Shown piece after piece: positions 30,930-42,073 of a DNA stretch of 64,000 bases. Each line of letters opens with the position of its first letter. The stretch's first letter is position 1. This stretch comes from Podospora pseudoanserina (lineage: Eukaryota; Ascomycota; Sordariomycetes; Sordariales; Podosporaceae), in assembly GCF_035222485.1 (NCBI RefSeq), contig NC_085921.1, positions 2,356,001 to 2,420,000 of the forward strand, in the 5' to 3' direction. The notes under the pieces are model-generated. The model saw nothing but the letters and a program-made list of their open reading frames with translations. It ran no database searches and was not told where the DNA came from. The translations under genes were made by a program, and so were the position numbers.

Positions 30930-33900
30930 CTAAAGACTGACGGTCACTGTCATGTTGTTGCTCAGAACCAGCAAGGTGGGCGGCAGGCCGTTGCACAACA
31001 CCTCGACATCAGACAGATATGCCAGACTCGCCTCCTCACTTTGACAGGTGTTCTCTTCGGGAATAGGAAGTGTGGTGAACAAGACAGCCGTGTCCTTGCT
31101 TTGCTTATGCATCAGCTCGTTGAGAATCAAATGCTGCGCCCGGCTCGGGAGATCGTTGAATGACAAAGCCAACCCCTGAGTAGAGTAGCTCGAGCCGTTA
31201 TTGTTGCTGGCGTCGTCGTCAGGAAGCTGGTAAGAGTCGAGCAAGCTGGCAATGTTGAGTGAAGCGTCGCCACCATTATCCTGTCCCTTTGATGCCGAGT
31301 TCCGACGCGACCTTGCCGGGGACTTGATACCCTCTGCAAACGCAACCTTTTTATCGGCCACGTTATCATCGCTTCCGAGAAGCGGTGCATCCTCGGCCAT
31401 TCTGGCTGACAAACCGATAACTGAACCTTGTCGGGAAAAGGCAGGGCTGCGTGTCCCAGAATCTTCGGCAAACATGATTCTTGGGCCGGTGCCTTCTTCG
31501 TTGGTGATTGTGGTCTGAGGGACGAGGTTGCTGGAGAATCTCATTGCCGTCGATCCTTGGCGCGCCAAAGGGGGTCTTTCGGGCTTCAAGATCCCACGCT
31601 TGGCTTGGGGCGATGTTGACCGCTCCCCACCGTTGCTGGGTCGGTTGACGCTTAGGTCACTCGCAGTCCGTGGAACCGGTGTTATTGACCCATAAGACCG
31701 CGGTGTCGATGAGTGCGAACCCTTTGGCCTCCTCTCTTTCCTTGGGCTTCTTGGTGCCGGGGCGAGTACATCTCCGTAGCTTCTTCGCCGGCGGATTGTC
31801 GCGAGGAGGGGACGCCTTGTGCCTTCTTCACCCTCGCTTGCCACACTGTCCGCGTCATTGAACGTCCCGTCTGCGCCAGCCGTGTCGGAGGAGTCGCTGT
31901 CGCTATCGCTATCAATGCCAATATCCGAGTCCGAGCTGTCAAAGACGTTAAAGGGCAGGTTTTGTGTGTGAATGCCCATGCTGATGCCCATCTTGACCAG
32001 CTGCGACACTGTCGGCTTCTTGGGAAGTTCCGTGAGCTGCGCCAAACTATGGCGCCGCCTTTCGAGTCCTTCCTGCGGCGGGGCATGGGGATTGTAGAGT
32101 CCCGGCCGTCCCGACGTAGATTCAACGACGTGTGATATCGAGGCAAATTCCTGTGAGCCCGTCATCGACCGGCTGCTGCGGTAGTTTTGCAAATCCTCCC
32201 ACCATTCTTGGTTCTTGAGACACTCGTTAACCACATTATCCGTCTCTGGACTCTTGTAATGGCCGTGGATGATGGTCTCGTAAGTCGAGAGGTCACCAGA
32301 GGCGAGCCAAAAGACCAAGATTTCGGCGTCGATTCTGAGCTTGTTGAGCAGCGTCTTGAGTCGGACCTTTTCTTCGGCGACCTCGCTTTCGTATTCGACA
32401 AAGACGAGCACTCGAAGCTTGTGTGCTGCTTTCCAAGCGGGTACGGTGTGAAGGATGAACCCAAGCTGAAGAATCAATGTGTCTGTGCCGGTCAGAAAGG
32501 ATCTGTCTCCACGTGTCAGAGGTGGTGTGTGACTTACATGTGTCAAAATTGGTGGTCAAAACGCTCTGACCATCAGCACTAATCGCAGCAGACATCTGGA
32601 TAGGCCACAAGTCGATGTACTTCTTGGTGTTCGTCTTATCCTTCCGAGGCGTTTCAAGCGTATCAAATCCTTTGCCAATCGCAACGTTCAGACGGTACCT
32701 TAGAGCCAAGTCTTCTAGGATGGTCATGTAACTCGTGGCAGACATCATGTCTTCAGTCTTGATCGCATCGGTGGGCAACGACCCTTCCATCAAGCGCGCC
32801 GATGTGTCTCCTCTCTTCCTCCTGCGGACCGGAGTCTCCGTCTTGTCGTCTGTCCGGGCAGCCGTTGCGGGGGAGATGGGCGCCTCAGGAACCTGGAGGG
32901 AGGACTGGGAGCGGCGCAAGTCATCCATGTTATAAAATCCAAGCACTGCGATGTTAGGCCTCATGCCCCCTAGGCCTGCAGACAAGATCAGGTTTCTGAC
33001 ACCCCAGGTGATGGATGGAGACATGGCGAGCTGCACAAAGGCCTTGATCCTTGAGTATTCGGAGATGTACTTGGACCAAGCCGTTTGTTGCATCTTGGCC
33101 TCGTTGACGCCCATGGTGAAGTCGTCAGTGACGATGACATGGCCGAGGATGTAGAGGGAGCCCTTCTTCATCGAGTTGCAGAACTGAATAAGGCGGGTTT
33201 GCCGTCTCGGGTTATTGATGAGCAAGATGATCTGGGGTCTCCAGAACTTGATGTGCTCGGGCTTGAGACGTAGCAGGTACTTGCGCACTTGATGATAGAT
33301 CAAGTTTTGCGAAACATCACCCCAGTGCTTGGGGGGACTCAGATAGTGAATCAGTAGGAACAAAAAGACCAAGAGGCAGACGGCCGTGGTGGCATAGGTC
33401 TCATCAATGAAGAACATGGCAGCGGCCGAGAGAATACTGCCAATGAAGGCCGTTTGCCAGTTGAAGAACTTGAAGCCCGGTCTGAAGTTTGGCGCCGAGC
33501 CAATCTTGAGAAGGAAACACGCAAGATTCATGACGAAGAAGGTCATCTGCTCACAGTCAGAATTCTTCCCTCACTCAATAACGGCAGCCTGTTCTCACCT
33601 GATATCCCATGGAGATCAAGGTGGCGATCTGGTTAAGGTTGGCAAACATGGCCATCTGGGCACATATGTAGGTCAAAAAGATGGCAACGATGGGCTCGTC
33701 CGCCTTTTTCGTCCCCTTGCCGAATACTGACAGACCCGGGAATAACTTGTCTCTGGCGAGAGCTTGCATGAGCTTTGCAGAGCCAATCACTCCCATGAGG
33801 GCCGAGAAGAAGGTCGTGGCGAACTCTCCGGCAAAGATGATGGGAGGGTAGACATTTGTTTCCTGAATAACGTTGCCGTTCCGGAGAAACGAGCTGTGAG

Positions 33901-34788
33901 TTGTGCTAGACGCCAAAGAAAAGATCACCAGCAAGTAGGCAATGAGGGTCGAGAACATGGCCCATAGTGTTCCACGAGGAATGGATTTGCTGGGGTTTCG
34001 AAGGTCTCCCGACATGGACGCACCGGCAAAGATACCCGAAGTTGCCGGAAACAAGACACCGAAGAGACTTCTAAAAGTATCAAAACCGGCATACTCCATG
34101 CCGGTAGTGTGTGGAAAGAGGTTTGCCTTCAGGGTGGCGAGACTCACGCCCGTGAACTCGATTCCCTTGTCCGCATCAATGAAGGCTGGGTTAAACACGG
34201 CTGAGAAGGGAATGCTGAGGATGGCGACGACAAGCACCACCAGAAGCGCGTTGCTGGCTTTGGCAAAGATGGAGCTTCCAGCAAGGCAAAGCCCAGTGCA
34301 CACCACCAAAGCAACCGTCTCAAAGAGATAGTCCCACCAGTATCCATGGGGCATGACATCGTAAAAGTTGAGTTTAATGCAGTCAATAAGACCGACAACG
34401 TTGAGGGCCGTGTTCAAGACCTGAGCGAGGTAGAAGAGCAGGCCGATAGAGCCGCCGAACTCGGGACCGAGAGATCTTGAGATGAGGTAGTAGGCACCAC
34501 CGCCCTTGACCTCTCCATTGGAAGCAATAGCGGAGAGCGAAAGAGTGGTCACAAAGTCTACGAGATAGGCAACGAGAAGCAGGCCTGCGAGGCAGATTAG
34601 CTTCCTGGCGGCCGTCCATATCATGTCCATAAGATGTACGCACCAAGCATGCCCAGTAGGCCGATTTGTCCAAGAATGAGACCGAATCTCAAGAACATGA
34701 GAATGCTGAGAATATTGAGGCATACCGGGATGTAGACGCCGGACGTGACGCCGAGCTTGGTCCTCTTGTTGAGGGCTTCGGGTTCCAT
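30930..34788 (-). CDS. VHC1: Vacuolar cation-chloride cotransporter (SLC12/CCC family, Vhc1)
   Basis: Electroneutral K/Cl (or Na-K-Cl) cotransporter; the yeast orthologue acts in the vacuole membrane in ion and osmotic balance. Exons 34788-34644, 34584-33599, 33546-32538 and 32482-30930 sum to 1,231 codons. The N-terminus MEPEALNKRTKLGVTSGVYI leads straight into TM1 (LNILSILMFLRFGLILGQIG). Twelve-helix transporter core features include NGEVKGGGAYYLISRSLGPE and FAGASMSGDLRNPSKSIPRG. The large cytosolic C-terminal domain carries NFDTYTLILQLGFILHTVPA across the last intron. It also has a Ser/Asp-rich acidic stretch (DIGIDSDSDSDSSD) and many potential phosphosites. All three introns have GT..AG boundaries. 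Length and order match fungal Vhc1. Confidence 0.92.
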
Positions 34789-35749
34789 GATGGCGGTGTT
34801 AGGTAGATATCATCTGTGAGCTGAGGGGATGAGATGGGTCAAAGAAAAGGTAGAAAGAAGAGGTCATAAAGATCATCAGAACATGCCACTCATGTCACGC
34901 TCTCCGTCCCCGCCGTGAGAGTTGAAGAGGAAGCGAAGAGGGAGGAAGAGGTCAGGGTCCTGTCCAGCGCCGATAGCCTAGATGTAAGAAGTACCCCACA
35001 GCCCGCATTGCTTGAAAGGTCATCGGCAAACGGTTGCAATGGCGCAGATCATGCGGTGGGGAAAGTGGACAGAAGTGCAGGAAATGGAGACGATGGTCTG
35101 AGGTTGTCGCAAGATAAGTGCTGTTCAAGGTTGGCCCTCGAATGTCGCGATATCCGCTGGAAAGATCCCCGCGCCGGAAGAGGCTCGAGGCTCGTGTTAG
35201 GAGTGGTTCTTGTCCGACAATCGCTGGCTATTAATTGGAGGACGGCGACGTCATTCGATACAAGCGATGTACCCAACAACAGGCAGCTTTGGAGCCATTG
35301 ACGAATGCCTTTGAGCTGGCGCTGTTCATGGTAGGTCGCGACTTTGAGCTCAAGAGACTTGGCACTTGGCAGTAAACACTAACGATGGCGGGGTGGTTGA
35401 TAGGGTGCTATCTTGAAGAGGACTAAGATGTTGGTAAATTTGTTAGCGCACCACCATCAACAGCCTAGACCCAAATTCAAGATCCACCCCAACCTCTCTT
35501 TGAAAGAGGGGTTTGATACAGAGACGTTGCGATTCCTATCGCTCCCTGCCGTGTTTTACGTGTAGCCGTTGCATCGGTCTACCTGATGGGTAAGGGTTGG
35601 TTGGTTCCCTCAACATCCGGCCTTCTAAAGCATCGGATGCGGACAGAGATGTTGAGACTGCTGCATATCTGGTGTCTGGTCAAGGGCCATAGACTTTCTC
35701 CGCACTCCTCTCTCTTATGGCTCGGTTTTGGATAGCCCCTTTACAGATT

Positions 35750-35797
<48 letters not shown>

Positions 35798-36534
35798 GTA
35801 TGCAACAGTTGAAGAGATGTTGGAGAGGCTGGTTGACATCGGTATCCATGGTGGCTCAGTCCAGTCTGTGCTCAGGAACGGCCCTGGTTATCAAGGTGTC
35901 AACGGGTGTTACCTGCTGAAGTTGTATGTCAACAAAGCCTTGGGGCAGATAGTAGTCCTCAACAACTGACATAATCCAATCGAGAAACAGGCAAATAATC
36001 CATATTCATATGTAGGTAGCCATATCCATATGATGCGTCACAGCGAGCCAAAGTTGGACAGGTTGGAATTGTGCGGGCAGGTGACTGTGGTTCAGGGTCC
36101 AGGCTGTTTCACGCAGCGGAGTGTGGGGGCCTTGCTGGTGGGCCGTCAAGCTCCAACTGCTGTCAGCAGGCCGCCCACTGCCGCTGATTGTCTTGCCCCC
36201 AATTCGTTCCTTATCGCTGGTGTTGAGGTCACAAGCCCATCCCACGCCGTCGAGAGAGAGAGAGAGAGACTCATCAATCGCCCAGCCTATCCGTACCATC
36301 CCCTCTTTTCCCCCGGACCGTTGTCCTCTTCCCAAACGTTGACGGCAAAAATCAATTGCTACCTCGAACCATCCTATCGAGTCTCGAACCGTTGTTTGTC
36401 TCGACTCCCACGAAGTGGCGTTTGCGGCGTTCGCTCAGTTCACCGACGAGGTCAGGTCACCGACACCAGATCCCCAACCTTTTTTTGCTCCAAGACATGA
36501 GATAGAAAGTGGTCACACATCATCATAGATCATC
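34789..36534. other. Divergent intergenic region (1.7 kb) between VHC1 and AVT-type transporter
   Basis: Contains a (GA)n microsatellite at about 35752-35793 and a second short GA run at about 36252-36269. No gene seen. Confidence 0.55.
35752..35793 (+). repeat. (GA)n dinucleotide microsatellite
   Basis: About 20 uninterrupted GA units in the divergent promoter region between two vacuolar transporter genes. GAGA tracts can be nucleosome-free; function is unknown here. Confidence 0.93.
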
Positions 36535-38892
36535 ATGTCAAATACCGGAAGGGATTCTCCGGCTCCGGCTCCTATACCTCAAGTCTCGACTTCACCCGGC
36601 TCGTTTCGTGCCAGGTCTTTCGTTGGCTCGATCCCACGCGCATCATCCACTGCTCGACTTGCCTCACCGGCTCGCCCATACAATGGCTATGGCACACCTC
36701 CTGCCGCGCAAACCTCACCACCACTAGGTGATAAGGGAGATTCAGACAGTTTGGCGCCTCTGCCTGGGCCTGGCTCGCACGCTGCTGGCCCAGGTATCTC
36801 GGCGCTGGCTGCGGCATTGTCCCAGTCAATAGGCACTTCACCACCGCGTTTCGGCACGCCTCCTGTTCGAGCCCTTTCGCCCGTCCCGAACCGCTCCCTT
36901 TCTCCTGCTCCTGGGGCAGCGCCATTCCCAGCGTCGGGTACTTCGCCATATCATGGCTCCTTTGACGCAAAGCGGAATTATTCCGGTGCGTATGAGGACC
37001 CCGAAATTGTCAAGAGGCACTTGGTTCAGCCAGGCGATGCTGGGTCCGATGACGGGTCGAGGAAACTCAGCGATGGCTCCAAGGGAAAACAGCCGGCAGA
37101 AGATGACTTTGACGACGAGTTTTCCAGTTTGAAACTGCAGGGCGGTGACATCACTAGGCCAATATACAAATGGACCGAAGAGGTGGAACAGCGAAACAAG
37201 ATGCAGCGCAGCAAGAGTTTCAGCACACCGCGGCCGGATCCTGAAAACGAGACGCTTGATATCAACACCATCAAGGTTCCCGGAGGCTTCAGACGCAACT
37301 TCCTGAGGCGCGCGGCCGGGGATGGACCAGTCAACCCGGATGACACCGAGTACGGCGCAGGACCGAGCGACCGACAGCAGCCGCCGAAACTCTTTACCAA
37401 CAGCTTCCTCGAGTTTCTCTCTCTCTATGGCCACTTCGCCGGTGAAGAACTCGAGGAGGATGACGAGGTGCTCAAACCTGGCGAGTACTTCACGTCGGGC
37501 AGCGAAAGTAACCTGTTCGATGACGATACAGAGGACGAGCATGAGCCAATGGAAGACAGCGCTTTGCTGCCACCATCCCGGCGGAAGAGAAGGAGAAAGG
37601 AGCGAGGTGGCAGCGGGACAAACAGTCCCATGGGCGCGGCGCTGCTGCTTCTCAAGTCCTTTGTGGGAACTGGTGTTCTATTCCTGCCTCGTGCCTACCT
37701 CAATGGTGGCATGCTCTTCAGCAACTTGGTTCTGCTGTTTGTAGCCGCTCTGAGCTACTACTGCTTTGTTTTGCTCGTCAATACGAGATTAAGGGTCGAG
37801 GGCTCGTTTGGTGATATTGGTGGCATTCTCTATGGCAAATGGATGAGGAATCTCATCCTCTTCTCGATCGTTTTGAGCCAGATCGGCTTCGTTGCTGCTT
37901 ACATCGTCTTCACCTCAGAGAACTTGCAGGCATTCATCTTGGCTGTGACGGATTGCAAGACGCACATTCCGATCACCTGGCTGATTGTCATGCAGATGGT
38001 GATCTTTTTGCCATTCTCTCTGCTTCGCGATATTGGAAAGCTGGGTTTCACGGCTCTCATCGCCGACGCCTTCATCCTCATCGGTCTGGCCTATCTGTTT
38101 TACTACGACATTCTGACACTCAACACCCAAGGTTTGGCAGACATTGTCATGTTCAACCAGAAAGACTGGACCCTCTTCATCGGCACGGCCATTTTCACCT
38201 TTGAGGGCATTGGTCTTATCATCCCCATCCAGGAATCCATGCGCAACCCTACCAAGTTCCCCAAGGTCATGGGTATCGTGATGATTATCATCACCACTCT
38301 CTTTGTCGTCATGGGCGCGGTTTCGTATGCCGCCTACGGATCCAAGACTGAGACGGTGGTGTTGCTCAACCTTCCGCAGGACGACAAGATGGTCAACGGT
38401 GTGCAGTTCTTGTATTCATTGGCTATTCTGCTTTCGACTCCCCTCCAGATCTTCCCGGCCATCAGAATCACGGAGAATGCGCTCTTCACCAAGAGCGGCA
38501 AGTACAACCCGTATATCAAGTGGCAGAAGAACGTGTTCCGCTTCTTCGTGGTGGCGTTCTGCGCTCTGATCGCCTGGGGAGGAGCCGACAGTCTGGACAA
38601 GTTTGTGGCGCTCGTTGGTAACTTTGCCTGCATCCCGCTGGTGTACATCTATCCTGTAAGTTCTGATGATTCTTCATCTTCTTAAAACTCTGGCTGACGA
38701 GATATACAGCCGATGTTGCACTACAAGGCAGTGGCCAAGACGGCGTTCCGCAAGTGGTCCGATATCCTGCTCTGCATCTTTGGATTCGTGGCCATGGCCT
38801 ACACCACCAGCTTGACGGTCATGAGCTGGGCCTCGGGATCCGAAGGAGGCGGTGCTCCGGGTTACTGTGACTCGAAGGGGCACGCCTTCTGA
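36535..38892 (+). CDS. Vacuolar amino-acid transporter, AVT3/AVT4 type
   Basis: Member of the amino acid/auxin permease family (AAAP) that exports neutral or basic amino acids from the vacuole in yeasts. Exons 36535-38655 and 38710-38892 (54-nt intron, GTAAGT..ATACAG) give 767 residues. The first 360 residues are a Pro/Ser-rich cytosolic tail with an acidic patch (DDEFSSLKLQGGD). The transport domain begins at SPMGAALLLLKSFVGTGVLF, the family signature, and contains 11 predicted helices including AALSYYCFVLLVNTRLRV, IFTFEGIGLIIPIQESM and LLSTPLQIFPAIRITENALF. Intron 1 splits ACIPLVYIYP from PMLHYKAVAKTA, with a conserved-looking junction. It faces VHC1, another vacuolar transporter, across a shared promoter. 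Confidence 0.9.
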
Positions 38893-39663
38893 ATGACCAC
38901 ACAAACACAGACTTGTGCACATACGACATGACATACACACGAGACACACACACCACACACATACACGAACAGCCTTGCTTTCTCTGTTTTGAATAACTGT
39001 TTAGCGTCAATCGTCATGGTTGAATCATAGCACTATGCAGGGTAGGAGGGTTATGGAGTGGGAGGGCAGGTCGTTTTGGAGAAGGGTGTTTTATTGTTAT
39101 TTTGTTTTATCTTTTAGGGTTGCATCATTGGTATTACTTGGTAGATTCTATTTGCTTCAACTAGAGCAGCGTGTAAGACATGTAGGTAGTTAGGCAGTAG
39201 ACCACATACATCAGACTTTGGGGGGTTAGGTTGGGAGGGTTGTAATGTGATTTGCTGAGGAACCAGACTGAATTTCGGCGGGCGAGGGATGTTAATACAT
39301 TGATAGGTCTTCAAATAACCATGATTTAATCTGAGCTGCTTGGTGCAAGTGAATGAATATAAAGGTAGAAAAAGGAAGGATCCATGAATCTGGAACAATG
39401 GCGCGTGTTGAGTGCACGGGCCACGCGTTTGCCTCTTTCTTGTGAACCTTGAGTGGAAGTGAATCAGTCTTTGGTTTACAACTTCATCAAAACATCATTC
39501 ACATTACATTCGCCATCGCTTCTTTTTTTTGCTATCTTGGTTTGCTTTGAAAGGGATATACCGTACACTTTAAAGAGAGTTTCACATCGGTTTTCTTTGC
39601 GGCACACACACTTCTTTTGATCAACGGGATCTTTTCTTAGCGGGTTGTTAATCGCCAGTCACG
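38893..39663. other. Intergenic
   Basis: 3' flank of the AVT gene, with a CA-rich stretch (about 38928-38964), and RPB11 promoter. No gene seen. Confidence 0.55.
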
Positions 39664-40963
39664 ATGAACGCCCCAGACAGGTAAGCTTTTTGGGTTTGAT
39701 GAATTCATTTTTGTTTTGTTGCACAAACACACTACCTTTTGGGGGATGAGGATGAGGATGAGGATGAGGATGAGGATGAGGATGGGGATGGGGATGGGGA
39801 AGGTGATGGGGAAGGTGATCCGGATGGGGATGGGGATGGGGATGGGGAGGGGAGTAGTTTGGCGCGTTTGATTGGAAATGGGACATGATGGAGGATGGGT
39901 GGAAAACGGCGGCGGTGTTGATGTTAGGGGTGATGGGATGGTGTTTCGACTTGGACGTTCAACCTCAGGGGGACACAACTTGGCCATTTCAGGGGGGCCA
40001 TAATGACAACATGAGGAAGGAGCGACTTTGGACAGGGCAGGGCAGTTAGTTGCTCCTTCCCATTGTCAAGATTGGCAAGATGTCGGGGTGGATCAATGGA
40101 CACTGCCACTGCGACACAAATTCACAACAACACAACAATAAGGCGACAAATTTACAAATGCCCAGTTATCACCATCGCAACATCCACCACCCCCCTCTAC
40201 ATATCCTATTCCATCCATCCATTCCACCAACCATCAAAAGATGTCCAACCCCGCCAGCTCCGACAACATACCCAACCGGTATGAACATATCGATTTCCAT
40301 CCAGGCCTTCACTTTCCTCGCCAGTCTCACTATCATCCTGTCAACCTAAGTTTACTAATAGTTTTTTCTCTCTCTCTCTCACACACAGATTCGAACTTTT
40401 CCTCTTGGGAGAAGGCGAGAAGAAGATCGCCGAGACGGTGGTGAACAGTATGTTTGTTCTTTTTGGTCTGCTGTTACCACTTTTTGCTAACAGAAAACAG
40501 GCATTCCCAATTGCTCCGACTTTCTCATGAAAAAGGAGGACCACACGATCGGGAACCTGCTCGCGGAGCATCTGAAGAAGGATCCGCAGGTCATGTTTGC
40601 TGCTTACAAGAGTATGTTTCCCTTCCTCAACGGGGGTATGAGGGCCAATATTGATGGCAATTAGTTGGACATCCTAACGTCCCCGAGGTGCTGCTTCGCA
40701 TCCAGACCAACGGCGACATCAACCCCCGCGAGGCGCTCGTCAAGATCCTCAAACAGCTTGTTGCTGCGTATGGGCAGTTGGGCAGGGAGTTTCAGAAGGA
40801 GTTGGCGCTGAGGCAGTATGCGGATCAGGGGAGGGGCTGGGGGTTTGAGTGGTTCAACAAGGTGCAGATGGGTTGGAATGATGGGGGGGAGAAATGGTGT
40901 TTGCTTTGGTTGAGAGAAGAAAGTCTTGGTGGAGGGGGGATGAAAGGAAAAAATATAATTTAG
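39664..40963 (+). CDS. RPB11: RNA polymerase II subunit RPB11
   Basis: RPB11 pairs with RPB3 to nucleate Pol II assembly. The common exons are 40389-40447, 40501-40611 and 40665-40963 (FELFLLGEGEKKIAETVVN, KKEDHTIGNLLAEHLKK, MFAAYKIGHPNVPEVLLRIQ). Two candidate first exons fit. Exon A, 39664-39680, codes MNAPD plus AG of an Arg codon and has a GTAAGC donor. Exon B, 40241-40278, codes MSNPASSDNIPN plus CG and has a GTATGA donor. Both donors are phase 2 and join the acceptor at 40388 to complete Arg. MNAPDRFEL is the typical start of fungal RPB11, so A is the default. The C-terminus is about 40 residues longer than usual after RQYADQGRG and is Trp/Gly-rich, which may indicate a missed final splice. 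Confidence 0.88.
39744..39850 (+). repeat. GATGAG/GATGGG hexamer tandem repeat
   Basis: Imperfect array of GATGAG, GATGGG and related hexamers inside the long first intron of RPB11 (exon A model). Confidence 0.88.
40241..40278 (+). other. Candidate alternative first exon of RPB11
   Basis: ATG plus 12 further residues (MSNPASSDNIPNR when spliced), GTATGA donor, same phase and same acceptor as the MNAPD exon. It would give RPB11 a 7-residue longer, different N-terminus. Confidence 0.4.
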
Positions 40964-41163
40964 GGGGGGGTTTTCTCTCCATGTTTATTAGCATAACTAG
41001 ATGCAGCGGTAATCATTGCCAAGGCGTTGATGCTGGGTGTGGTTGAAGGTGGTATCAATGTTGGTGCGAACTTTTCCATCTCATGGTTCAACTATTCTGG
41101 CCCTTCTCTTCTTAAAAAGCCTTGTTCTGTCACCCCGGTTATGGTTTGTGTGTTTGATTGTCA

Positions 41164-41689
41164 TCATGGCGAACCACCCGCTCCGCCGGGCCCTTCTCCT
41201 CCTGGGATCAACTGTCATTTTTCTCTCATCAGCACCTGCCGGGATGGTAATCATATCAGGGGGACAAACCATGCAGATGTTGTTGCCGTTGAGGAGGATC
41301 TTCTTGAGTTGGGTGTTATTACCAGAGTAGTCGAATTCTGTCACGTCTTCGAGGACCATGTCTGTCTTTTATCAGATCCGCTTCTTGTATGGGACGGGAA
41401 GGAGGATGGAAGGGTGGGTTTACGTACTGACGTAATCATCGAAGCCGACGAGGGTGCCGGAGAATTCTACGTCTTGTTAGTTATGTGAGTTGGTAGGGGT
41501 GTGGGAGGTGGTGGTAAGGGGGAGAGAGAGAGGTACCCTTGTCGCCTTTCATGATGACCCAGATGCGGGAGCCGACGCACTTGTCGATGAGTTCTGCCTC
41601 ACAACAACCAACATTAGCAAGTGTTTTTGGGATTGGTGGGAGGAAAGGGGGGGGAAGGTAACACCGAGGGGGAGGAGTTGGGAGGCCAT
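41164..41689 (-). CDS. LSM5: U6 snRNA-associated Sm-like protein LSm5
   Basis: Component of the LSm2-8 ring on U6 snRNA and the cytoplasmic LSm1-7 decay complex. Five exons on the minus strand: 41689-41665, 41593-41537, 41466-41428, 41361-41270 and 41211-41164. They total 87 codons (86 aa), matching the family. The chain reads MASQLLPLELIDKCVGSRIW, VIMKGDKEFSGTLVGFDDYV (Sm1 motif), NMVLEDVTEFDYSGNNTQLK and KILLNGNNICMLIPGGEGPG (Sm2 motif). The last intron starts GTTTGT after the ATG of NICM and ends AATGACAG; this restores the conserved LIPGGEGP. Without it the frame runs into unrelated sequence. Head-to-head with the exonuclease gene. Confidence 0.92.
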
Positions 41690-42073
41690 TTTTGTTTCTG
41701 TATCTTGGTCTCGTTTGATGTTTGTTGGTTCAATGTGAGAGGGTTGGACATGAGTTTGAGTCGAAGCAATAAGCAGTTGTGTGAGGTGGGCGAGCTTGAG
41801 CTGTAGTTGCTGTCTTGGCAACGTCGTAATTACCGTATTTCGGTTACAGTATGCAAGTCCCGTGATATCGCGTAAAGCACTCACCCTCGTGCTTCGGTAG
41901 TTGCATATTGGTCGATCCATCCTTCTCCAAACTGAACAACCTACCCCAAATTCAACCCCAACCCGCCCCTCCTTTTTAACTCTTTACCTGTATGGATAGC
42001 GCGTTTGTCGTGCTGCAGTGTTGCCTAGATTGCGGACCATGGCACTGGCGCACATGACGCGACTTCTCCTATT
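41690..42073. other. Divergent promoter between LSM5 and the exonuclease gene
   Basis: 384 bp between two start codons; must hold both promoters. No other gene seen. Confidence 0.6.
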
